DNA from: Albugo candida
Taxonomy: Eukaryota > Oomycota > Peronosporomycetes > Albuginales
Assembly (NCBI GenBank): GCA_040437565.1
Contig: JBDOQK010000039.1
Location: 186,001 to 250,000, forward strand
Length of the DNA: 64,000 nt
Direction: 5' to 3'
Shown piece by piece: positions 1 through 9,054 of the stretch. Below the pieces are notes generated by a model that did no database searches, was not told the DNA's origin, and worked only from the letters and a program-made list of their open reading frames with translations. The stretch's first letter is position 1. Every line of letters begins with the position of its first letter. The translations under genes were made by a program, and so were the position numbers.

Positions 1-1919
1 TCTATCTGGAACAATTTCTGTGGTGCTATCTGCATCATCTGCTGGTATTCCTTTTCTTTGGCTTTCACCCGCTCTCGAGTCGAACATCTTTCAGCATCCA
101 CATCCTTGCCACCGCTTGTCGGTTGTTCGAATGTACAGGTCGTCCGACCTGAGCCGAGATCCTTCACGAAAATTCCGAGCGATGGAAGCGCATCATTGCG
201 AAATTCGTCACATAAATCCAATATCGCAGAAGATCCTGCTTCAAGTGCCCTTTGACGCACTTGGGCACGGAAATCCACAACAGCTTGTATCAACGCGTCC
301 CCATTGAAACTCGAAGACTCAGATGTAGAATCAGACACAGAGTCAGAACTGGCCTTACTGATGACATTTTGGTCACCAAGATGTACGAATTCTGCGTAGA
401 GGTCTCGAATTCCAAACAGCTCAAGCATATCCAGCACGTATTGGGCTAATGCCATGCGAATCTCTTTGGGGCTGCGCTCTTGACGCGTCAGTAAATACTC
501 ATTTGCACGAGAAACCATCTTGGAAATGTGTTGTAGCGCTGAAGGTGTGTCGAAGTCATCGGCAAGACAGATCGATACGCATTCTTTTGTGTGAAAAAAA
601 GCCTTCATCATTTTTAAATCCAATTCAGTGCACTTTTTTGACGATTCAGATGTTTCGGGCGAGGTATACGCCTCCATGGTACGGAAAAAGTTGCGAAGTT
701 TGTCAATGAAAGCTGCAGCATCTCGCATTCTTTCGGGCGAATAATGAATATTTGATCGATATTTGTACTGTAAGCAGAACACACGAAACTCATCGGCAGT
801 ATTTTTCTCCAAAAATGCTTCGATGGTCGTAAAGTTCTTTAAAGATTTGGACATTTTCTGGCCTTGAATGTACAAGTGTCCAAAATGGAGGAAATGACGA
901 CACCAAGGTTTGTTAACCTGAAGGGAGCAGCAAGTTTCGCTATGTGAATGATTGTAAGCTTCACTTTGTGCGATTTCATTGTTGTGATGAGGAAATCGCA
1001 GATCGATTCCACCCGTATGAAGATCTATCGTTTTACCTAGCACGTGGTGTATCATTGCCGAGCACTCAATGTGCCAACCAGGTCGACCAGGACCCCAAGG
1101 GGATTCCCAGCACGGTTGATTTTGAGATTCCTTGACGGTCTTCCACAGTACAAAATCCCTTGAGTTCTTCTTGATATGATCACTCAATTGGAAATTACTT
1201 TCATCAATTTCGACACTGCAACCTTTAGAAGGATCCAGCTTCCCATAGGCGTTCCCGAGTCGTTCGGTGTCGAAATAAACCCCCGATCCATCGCTGGCAA
1301 TGTACGCAAACCCTTTTTTTCTAATTCCCTCAATATATTGAATGATTTCCTCAACATGCTCACTCACTCTTGTGACAGCGTGAGGTCGTCGAACTCCGAG
1401 GCGATCCATATCGTGAAAAAAGCGTGATTCTTCGATTCTGGCGAGTTCCAAATACGAAATTTGACGCTCCTACAAGCATATCAGAACATCCGCGTCCTTT
1501 TGAACAATTTCGGAATGTACCTTGGCTCTTTGTATAATTTTATCGTCAATGTCGGTGACTCCCATGACCAGGAAGAAGGAAATACCGAATTGACGTTCCA
1601 AAATGCGTCGTATGATGTCTTGTGACACATATGCGCGAGCGTGTCCCAAATGCGCGCGGTCATAAACTGTCGGACCACAGGCGTACCATTTTTTGATTCG
1701 ATTGCTGTCGTCGCTATCGCTCTGTGTGCCACCAAATTTGTTTTCAATGGAAGGCGCCACTGGTTGGATCGTATTGGTTAGAGAATTCCAAGCAGTTACC
1801 GAGGTATAACGACGGTGACATGATAGGCTGAAGGAGTTCCGTGCCGCGGATCCGATGGAGCGCATTGTAAATATGTAATTTCGTAAATTACATACTGGTA
1901 ATATACCGGTTTTATTCAT
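1..1919 (-). CDS. CARS: Cysteinyl-tRNA synthetase, 3' end cut by window edge
   Basis: Charges tRNA-Cys with cysteine. Exon 1 (1521-1919) carries the class I HIGH-type motif in [16 protein letters not shown] 51-nt GT-AG intron (1470-1520) joins AK to [18 protein letters not shown], restoring one frame that stays open to base 1. Exon 2 carries the zinc-site residues in WHIECSAM and [11 protein letters not shown], the KMSKSLKN loop, and the basic C-terminal stretch [17 protein letters not shown] typical of eukaryotic CysRS. Only the last few tens of residues are missing. The first ATG (1919) is followed by a second Met at residue 19, after which an Arg/Ser-rich segment resembles a mitochondrial presequence, so the product may be dual-targeted or mitochondrial (inference). 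Divergent from pyruvate kinase across about 260 bp. Identification is secure; the choice of start is less so. Confidence 0.93.
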
Positions 1920-2182
1920 GCCAAATGGACTTCCGCCTTAGATAGACTCGCGGAGATATGTATGCGTATTTCAAAAAATGATCGCATCTCCACGACACAA
2001 GCGCGCTCCTTACTGCTCCGTTCCATCATATTTGTCCGTGAGCAGTGTACCGTGATACACCTCAATAATAGTCTGCTGTACAGTGACCTCTTCTAATAAA
2101 AGCTCCTCCATCGAATATCGATTTGCTTCTTTCCATATTTTATTCGTGTCATCGTTACTATTTTATTACTACACGCACAAGA
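1920..2182. promoter_or_regulatory. Divergent intergenic region, CARS / pyruvate kinase
   Basis: About 260 bp between the two divergent start codons must hold both promoters. It is AT-rich towards the pyruvate kinase side. An ATG at 2123 lies in frame with the proposed pyruvate kinase start at 2183 but gives an unlikely N-terminus and is treated as leader. No clear initiator or TATA element was identified. Confidence 0.4.
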
Positions 2183-3939
2183 ATGGCCGGCGCGATCGGA
2201 TTACGTGAGCAAGGCATGGAGTACGTTCACCCAGTCGACTCATACGCGTTCTTTCTTTTCGTTTCCGCTTATAAAAGGTCCAAATGGGTTGTAGATTGGC
2301 CAATATCATGCAAAGTACCGATGGAATCACACGAAAAACCAAAATTGTATGTACTATTGGACCGGCTTGTTGGTCTCAAGAGAAGCTCGGGGAGCTTATT
2401 GACGCAGGAATGAACATTGCTCGGCTCAATTTCTCTCATGGAGACCACAAAACCCACGCAGAAACACTGGTTCGCCTCCGTGGAGCACTCGCCTGCCGCC
2501 CACACAAAAATGTAAGCGAAAAGATTCGTTCACATTTTTCTCATTTTTTAGCCAACTTGATAATAATCGTCAGATTGCGGTCATGCTTGACACGAAAGGC
2601 CCTGAAATACGAACGGGAATGCTTGAAAATCACGACAAAATCACGATTCAAAAAGGCTCCATCGTAGAATTCACAACTGATTACACTTTTCTTGGCGATG
2701 AGAAAAAATTGGCTTGCTCGTACGCGGAATTGACACAATCTGTGGATGTGGGTAGTTCAATTTTGGTGGCCGATGGTTCGCTTGTTCTTTATGTGACAGA
2801 AATACGGGAAAATTCTGTGATGGTACGACTTTCTTGACACAAATGATCTCGAAATGCTGATGGATGTGGAGTACAGGCGAGAGCTGAAAATACAGCAACG
2901 ATTGGCGAACGGAAAAATATGAACTTGCCGGGTGCCAAGATCCTTTTACCTGCGCTGACTAAGAAAGATAAGGAGGATCTTGTGGAGTTTGGACTCGTGC
3001 AAGGTGTTGATTTCATAGCCGCATCATTTGTTCGATCCGGGCAGGATATTGACCAAATTCGAGCGGTGCTTGGTCCGCGGGGTCGTGCCATCAAAATCAT
3101 CGCCAAGGTTGACTAAATACTATCGCGTCACATGAAACTGAATCTCTTTCCAATAGATTGAAAATCAAGAAGGTTTGCAAAACTTTGATCAGATTCTGCT
3201 CAAAACAGACGGAATTATGGTTGCTCGTGGCGATTTGGGAATGGAAATTCCGCCTGAAAAGGTTTTTTTAGCCCAGAAAATGATGATCCGCAAGTCGAAT
3301 ATTGCTGGGAAACCGGTTGTCACAGCCACACAAATGCTGGAATCCATGATAAAGAATCCCAGACCAACGCGTGCCGAGTGCACAGACGTAGCCAATGCTG
3401 TTCTTGATGGGACCGATTGCGTCATGCTTTCTGGAGAAACAGCCAACGGAGATTTCCCAGTCGAAGCAGTCACAATGATGTCCAAAATCTGTGTGCAAGC
3501 AGAAGGAGCCATTCAGCACGATGAGTTGTATCAAGCGCTTCGTAACAGCGTTTTGGCAACTTGTGGAGCGATGAGCACACAAGAAGCGATTGCCTCTTCT
3601 GCAGTGAAAACCGCTATCGATATTTGCGCAAAAATGATTGTGGTTCTGACAGAAACGGGAACTACAGCTCGATTGATCGCCAAGTATTGTCCTGCACAAC
3701 CTATCCTGGTCCTGACCGCTTTGGGAGAAACAGCCCGTCAATCTGATGGGTATCTCCGAGGAACGACGTCACGCGTGATGGGATCCATGATTGGAACCGA
3801 TTCGATCCTCTATCGAGCTACGGATATGGGCAAACAGCAAGGATGGATTGAAAAGGGTGACACCGTCGTTGCGATCCACGGAATGCAAGAGGCGCGGTCT
3901 GGGTCGACGAATATGCTCAAAGTATTGATTGTAGAGTAG
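2183..3939 (+). CDS. PK: Pyruvate kinase, five exons
   Basis: Last step of glycolysis: phosphoenolpyruvate + ADP to pyruvate + ATP in the cytosol. Visible family motifs are [42 protein letters not shown], the signature [15 protein letters not shown], and [16 protein letters not shown]. Exons: 2183-2220, 2295-2511, 2574-2822, 2877-3107, 3157-3939; introns 74, 62, 54 and 49 nt, all GT-AG, and every junction keeps frame and conserved sequence. The predicted protein is 505 aa, the normal length. The first exon is inferred from a strong GTACGT donor at 2221 and a TTGTAG acceptor. If it is not used, translation could begin at the in-frame ATG at 2284 inside that intron (496 aa). Function is certain; only the 5' end is open. 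Confidence 0.95.
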
Positions 3940-4337
3940 GCCGCATTCTCTCAAATGTGAGCAAGCAGTTGTGTAGCTTGTAGCGTTTTCTAATGAGGAA
4001 TTCGTTGTGCCAATCCGACACTTGTTAAATCGTGCGGCTTTTGATTCCTAGCAACGTTTATAATGACGTCGAGGCCACCATAGCATTCATCGATGGAGCC
4101 TTTGACATGTTGAAAGAAGTCCGGATGCTTTCCAAATCGACTGGTTTCCCCTTCCACCGTGCCGAAGATAGTGGCAGCCTCATTATTTCATCGCGGCAAT
4201 GGTCTCTTTTGACCGATAAGAGACCTTGACATGGCATCTTTGCGCGAGCTTGCTACGCGCTTGCTTGTTTTATAGTAGCGCCATTTAGGCAACAAGGTGC
4301 GCCTCGAACTTCGAAAAACACGGATTCATACAGGTGC
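3940..4337. other. Intergenic region 3' of pyruvate kinase
   Basis: No convincing gene was seen. Short open frames on both strands (for example 4032-4229 plus) have no recognisable family features. Confidence 0.4.
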
Positions 4338-4613
4338 TATGAAAAGTCCGCGAAACTTATTTGGTCTTGCTTCTCCTTTTCCACACAGACACGACAATTC
4401 GCTCATAGTGAGGTACACTTCAGTGATATGTACTCATCACTCGATGCCCTCGCCGAAAGCAAAGCTCGGCGAGTGAATTTATTTAAGCGACGAGAATATT
4501 TGAATACGACCTACGACGTCAGGCTTGTCGCGCTGTGCGTAGAAGGCATGCAAGAAACCCTCCGACCTTTACAAAATGATTGTCAAATCTGGTTTCCTTT
4601 TTCTCAATCACTA
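4338..4613 (+). CDS. Possible partial coding region truncated by an assembly gap
   Basis: From the ATG at 4428 an open frame reads ALAESKARRVNLFKRREYL and continues to the gap at 4614. Its Arg/Lys/Leu-rich helical composition looks protein-like. An upstream ATG at 4338 could contribute a first exon, ended by GTGAGG and rejoined after a short intron before 4428. Nothing recognisable continues in frame after the gap. The product is unknown; this may equally be a chance ORF 3' of the convergent UFL1 gene. Confidence 0.25.
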
Positions 4614-4713
4614 NNNNNNNNNNNNNNNNNNNNNNNNNNNNNNNNNNNNNNNNNNNNNNNNNNNNNNNNNNNNNNNNNNNNNNNNNNNNNNNNNNNNNNN
4701 NNNNNNNNNNNNN
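4614..4713. other. Assembly gap (100 N)
   Basis: The flanks do not repeat one another, so unlike most gaps here this one probably hides real sequence of unknown length. Confidence 0.95.
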
Positions 4714-4854
4714 ATCGTCCATTAGTCGATAAGCGAAGTCCCACATCTTCTATAAACAAGACTGTAGAAATGTATAGCTTACCAAATCGGTCGTTCGCTT
4801 CCTCAAAGTGTTGAATGATGACATGAACACAAAGTTTTATTATTGTCAACCGCT

Positions 4855-7368
4855 TTATTGTATCTCTGCATCCTTTTCCATGCAAACATTTTTGACACGG
4901 CTCAAAGCTTCTTTCCAAATGTTTATCTTCTCCTCAATAATAGAATCAGATTGCGACAGTTCATCCACAAGGAGAAGAAACGCATCCATTTCTTTGATTA
5001 CGTGCGCTCCGACGGCGGATCGAAAGCACTTTACTATGGGAAGGGCGTATGTGGTCTCTTGATTTGGTAATGCGACGATCAGTCCCGTGCATTTTTGAAA
5101 AAAGAGCTGGAGGACGAGGGCGACGGTCTGAGCGATATGAATTGAATCGGTTTGAATGTAAGTCTCCAGTTGGGCAATCACTTTATGTCTATAGTTGAAT
5201 ATTATTTGGCGCTTCTTTTTCCGATCTAATTTTCGCATTGGTATATTCAGCACATTCATAACAAGAGGTATATGAACCATGAAATCGTTATAGAGCGGCC
5301 CAGTGGCCAATGACCAGATTTCAAATATACAATGCGCCACTGCTTGTTCAAGATTCTCTTCCAGTAGCTTCTTATTATGATCACTGAGCTTTGCGGGTGG
5401 CTGGATAGAATCCTGTTTCTCTAGATCGCTGGACGCAAATCGTGGAATGGCTTCGAGGTCCAATTCGTGCTCCGTTGCGATGAACCTGGTTATCATGAAA
5501 CAGAGCTTGAGGCTCACAGATCTTGAGAGATGATCACGGATAGCTTTTAATGCTTTGGCAGCTTCCATGGATTCTTCAGCGCATACTTGGATCTTATGCA
5601 ATCCGGACTCAAAGTTCAGTAGCAACGAATAGACATCATCCAGTCTGTCTTCGAATGCCTTACGGATACTTCGCAAAGCAGCTGCATCGCCTCGAAAATT
5701 GCTCTGTAATGCTTTTTCCAAGGATTCATGGTACGTCCTGCTGATATAGGGAGAAAAGTGATCAAATAATCCGCCAAGAAGCTCTTCATCTTCGTCTTCC
5801 AAGCGGGGATCCCAAGCCCGAAGAAGGCTGTGCACCTCAATTGACATCGGAGTAATCGACAGCGCTGATTGCTTTCTAAGAGTATCTGAAGGATTTCGAT
5901 CATTACGTTTGGAAGACCTTTTTCCTTTTTTACCACTCGGGACCTCAGATGTCAAGTCGATATGCTCTTTGCTTTTATCCTCCGTTTGATGCTTTCGACC
6001 CCTCGAACCCCGTTCATTTTTTCCCATTTCGGACCCTCGCCCTTTTGATCGTTGACCTTTTTTTGTGCAATCCTTTACATCGCTTTCAGTAAAATTCTCG
6101 CTGTCCTTGGCCGCACTTTGGTAGAATGTTTTGACTCCATTTCGGCTAGTCGCTTTTTTGGCTTTTTCATTAGCATCCGCTTTCAAATACGACTCGAATG
6201 ATTTCAAGAACTCTTGACTAACAACGAATACATCGCTTATTACAACGGAATGACCGGAATCTGAATCTGCTAGTGGCGACTTTTTGAGTAGTAATGTACA
6301 ATCAGCAGTCTCTAAAGCGCTCGGAAGTACCATTCGAACATCCACAAAGAATCTCTCCTGAATCGCCAATTCAATTGCGCCTTCCACTTTTAAGAACAAG
6401 GTCTCGCTGACAATGACGTTTTCTAGTTCGATTGCATGGGGATACTGCTGCCTTATGAAATCAAAGGGTCGATATACTTTCATCTGATTCGCACGAGCAT
6501 GTTCAATAAATTGATTGTCTTGGAAGAACGAGAAGATCTGATTTTGCTGTATTTCCAAAAACACATACGGAAGATACTCTCGTCCTCGTAAGACACCTTG
6601 CAGCCTTTGCGATCCGATAAGTTCGTGAACGTTTTCAAGCACAAAGCTCTCATCGAGACAGCACAATCGAGCAACATTTGGGATTTGAAGCGGTCGCGAG
6701 GAAGCACAAAACATTCCACGAATAATGGCGCTTTGTTTCTCTAGATATGTGTGCGAGTGAATGGAGTTTTTGTGGAAATGAGGCTGCAAACGAGACAAAA
6801 CAGCATCTTTCATGTACTCAACAGAGAGATTATAATCACCAGCAAGATCGCTTATTAAGAGCGTTCCGATTGTGTTGAGATCAAAATCAATTTTTTTAGT
6901 AATAGTATTGATGTAATCGCTGGTAACGACTTCTTCTCCGCCATTGATGATGGAAAAATGCTTTTGTATCCCGCTATTTTCATTCTGCTGCTTGGAAGAA
7001 GCGACCAAAGTAAAAATGCAGTTTTCAATGGCGCTATGCTCCACGTCTAGTATACGCTGTAGTTTTTGTATACTCACACGACCTTGATGCAAATCTATTT
7101 GTTCACGTATCTCATTTTCCAATTTTCTAGGAGTTAAAACATCTTTACGCGATACCGATAATATAAATGGAAGTTTTGAACGAATGTGAACATCGTCCAG
7201 TATATTTTCTATACTCTCTTCCGTCCAATCCTTTGTCATCTCCTCGAAAGCAGCTATGTCAGTAGGCGATTCGACTCGCATTGTTTCGTCACGGACGTTC
7301 ATAACAGTTAATTCAATAAGCGGATACTTAACGGTTCTAACGAATGGAATTGCATTATGAGATTCCAT
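4855..7368 (-). CDS. UFL1: E3 UFM1-protein ligase 1 (UFL1)
   Basis: Transfers the ubiquitin-like modifier UFM1 to targets at the ER and ribosome. The single-exon protein has 837 aa, close to the animal length. N-terminal winged-helix-like repeats contain the conserved stretch LHQGRVSIQKLQRILDVEHS, which corresponds to the GGRVNIVDLQQVINVD region of animal UFL1; further on are SAIIRGMFCASSRP and SLQRLQGVLRGRE-like segments. Around residues 430-490 there is a Lys/Arg/Ser-rich linker, followed by an all-helical C-terminal half. There is no RING or HECT domain, as expected for this scaffold-type ligase. The first ATG (7368) lies inside the RAD9 coding region; Met23 (7302) would remove the overlap. 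Confidence 0.88.
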   Translation of the reverse strand: MESHNAIPFVRTVKYPLIELTVMNVRDETMRVESPTDIAAFEEMTKDWTEESIENILDDVHIRSKLPFILSVSRKDVLTPRKLENEIREQIDLHQGRVSIQKLQRILDVEHSAIENCIFTLVASSKQQNENSGIQKHFSIINGGEEVVTSDYINTITKKIDFDLNTIGTLLISDLAGDYNLSVEYMKDAVLSRLQPHFHKNSIHSHTYLEKQSAIIRGMFCASSRPLQIPNVARLCCLDESFVLENVHELIGSQRLQGVLRGREYLPYVFLEIQQNQIFSFFQDNQFIEHARANQMKVYRPFDFIRQQYPHAIELENVIVSETLFLKVEGAIELAIQERFFVDVRMVLPSALETADCTLLLKKSPLADSDSGHSVVISDVFVVSQEFLKSFESYLKADANEKAKKATSRNGVKTFYQSAAKDSENFTESDVKDCTKKGQRSKGRGSEMGKNERGSRGRKHQTEDKSKEHIDLTSEVPSGKKGKRSSKRNDRNPSDTLRKQSALSITPMSIEVHSLLRAWDPRLEDEDEELLGGLFDHFSPYISRTYHESLEKALQSNFRGDAAALRSIRKAFEDRLDDVYSLLLNFESGLHKIQVCAEESMEAAKALKAIRDHLSRSVSLKLCFMITRFIATEHELDLEAIPRFASSDLEKQDSIQPPAKLSDHNKKLLEENLEQAVAHCIFEIWSLATGPLYNDFMVHIPLVMNVLNIPMRKLDRKKKRQIIFNYRHKVIAQLETYIQTDSIHIAQTVALVLQLFFQKCTGLIVALPNQETTYALPIVKCFRSAVGAHVIKEMDAFLLLVDELSQSDSIIEEKINIWKEALSRVKNVCMEKDAEIQ

Positions 7369-9022
7369 GCGAACGAATCAGAGTCTTTCTCGCCGCCTTA
7401 CAAAGTCTCTCCGCCATCGATAAAGAGGTAAGCTTCGAGAGTGAGGGCACAAAGCAACTCACTCTACGCTCCATCAACGACGCGCAGTCTGCTGCTGGAC
7501 ATGTCACATTTGCAAGCGATTTCTTTTCCAAACCCATTCATCTCCATATACCTTCCTCGCAACCTCCTCTGCGCACCGATCGTATTATTGCGAAATGTAA
7601 ATTGTACAACAAACTTTGCTGTAACGTATTTCGATCGATTTCCATTGTACAATCCGTTCATTTCGTAATCCGATTGGAGCCTTTTCATTCTGATTCGCAA
7701 TTCAACGAATCTGATTCTAGAAGTCGTAAAAGAAGACGAGAAATCGAGTCAGAACAAACATCCAGTTCGGATGAATGTCCCGTCTCAGCTGGAGATTCTA
7801 TTCTCGATGCAATTGAGCTGATTTGGGAGTTTCATTGCGACCACGATATCCTCAAAACCCATCGACTCCAAGTCGGCACATGTGATCTCCTTCGCCCTCT
7901 TTTTGATTACGACGCTGCTCTCAATCGGTGAGAATGCAACTGCAACTATGCGCCCGTCTCACCGTGCCCGTCTCACAATGTACTGTAGACTCGTTATGCA
8001 TCAGCATACATTAGCGTCCATTCTCGATCCCGTGCGTCATGCCAATGAGATACGATTCACTTTTTCAAGCTCTCACGTTCGCATGGAAACAAGCGTCTCA
8101 CAAAGTGCCAAAGGTGTGCAGTAACTTTTTCCATTCAATGCGATCTTATTTCTGTATGTAGATAAATCACTTCTTCACACTGAAGCAGCATTTGAAATCC
8201 GAGAGCTCACAGAATATGAACTCCACAAAAACGAGACAATCGAACTCGTGTTCAGTTCGAGAGAATTGAAGGTTCGTTTTGATGCAAATACCGCATGTAA
8301 CACGTCAAATGATCATTTTGTAGACGTTCCAGACATTTTGTAAAGTGAGCGATGTGCCATCTATTTCCGTTCATTTCGATCTTGGAGGAAGGTACGATCG
8401 CAGAAACTGTCAGAAAGTGGCTTANNNNNNNNNNNNNNNNNNNNNNNNNNNNNNNNNNNNNNNNNNNNNNNNNNNNNNNNNNNNNNNNNNNNNNNNNNNN
8501 NNNNNNNNNNNNNNNNNNNNNNNNATGAGATACGATTCACTTTTTCAAGCTCTCACGTTCGCATGGAAACAAGCGTCTCACAAAGTGCCAAAGGTGTGCA
8601 GTAACTTTTTCCATTCAATGCGATCTTATTTCTGTATGTAGATAAATCACTTCTTCACACTGAAGCAGCATTTGAAATCCGAGAGCTCACAGAATATGAA
8701 CTCCACAAAAACGAGACAATCGAACTCGTGTTCAGTTCGAGAGAATTGAAGGTTCGTTTTGATGCAAATACCGCATGTAACACGTCAAATGATCATTTTG
8801 TAGACGTTCCAGACATTTTGTAAAGTGAGCGATGTGCTATCTATTTCCGTTCATTTCGATCTTGGAGGAAGGTACGATCGCAGAAACTGTCAGAAAGTGG
8901 CTTAGTGATACTGTAGACCCATCTTATTCTCCACTCAAGCTCCCAGTATGTCGGCAGAATGGATGTTATCGACGCTAGAGTCGGACGTGTCAAAGTCTCA
9001 GGAATCCAAGGAGCTATTTTAA
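7344..9022 (+). CDS. RAD9: RAD9 checkpoint clamp subunit, artificially interrupted by a gap
   Basis: Member of the RAD9-RAD1-HUS1 (9-1-1) DNA damage clamp. Exons: 7344-7927, 7989-8113, 8162-8271, 8324-8391, then (in the copy after the gap) 8917-9022. Introns are 61, 48, 52 and 45 nt, GT-AG, and collapsing the duplicated flank gives 330 aa in frame. Evidence includes LTLRSINDAQSAA and FFSKPIHLHIP near the N-terminus, KCKLYNKLCCNVFRSI (compare the animal CKxLxKSxLxVFRSL), and the final clamp strand GGRPILFSTQ. A charged loop (SRSRKRRREIESEQ) interrupts the first lobe. The C-terminal tail is only about 20 residues, far shorter than the phosphorylated tail of animal RAD9. The start overlaps the divergent UFL1 start; NPHP4 begins 32 bp after the stop. 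Confidence 0.85.
8045..8904 (+). repeat. Duplicated 380-bp flanks around a gap (assembly artefact)
   Basis: Bases 8045-8424 recur at 8525-8904 with one difference seen (C at 8358, T at 8838; Pro or Leu in RAD9). The duplication begins and ends exactly at the N block, so two contig ends that overlap were placed side by side, probably because they come from slightly different haplotypes. Confidence 0.85.
8425..8524. other. Assembly gap (100 N) inside RAD9
   Basis: Flanked by a 380-bp near-identical overlap; probably not a real gap. Confidence 0.95.
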
Positions 9023-9054
9023 GCGTTGACGTCCCTCTAAAAAATCTTTATACA

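Noticed and set aside
3189-3741. Long minus-strand ORFs opposite pyruvate kinase
   Set aside because: Shadows of the conserved plus-strand coding sequence.
8959-9054. ATG at 8959 as the NPHP4 start
   Set aside because: It would overlap the RAD9 last exon in another frame, and the added residues show no family features; ATG 9055 follows the RAD9 stop.
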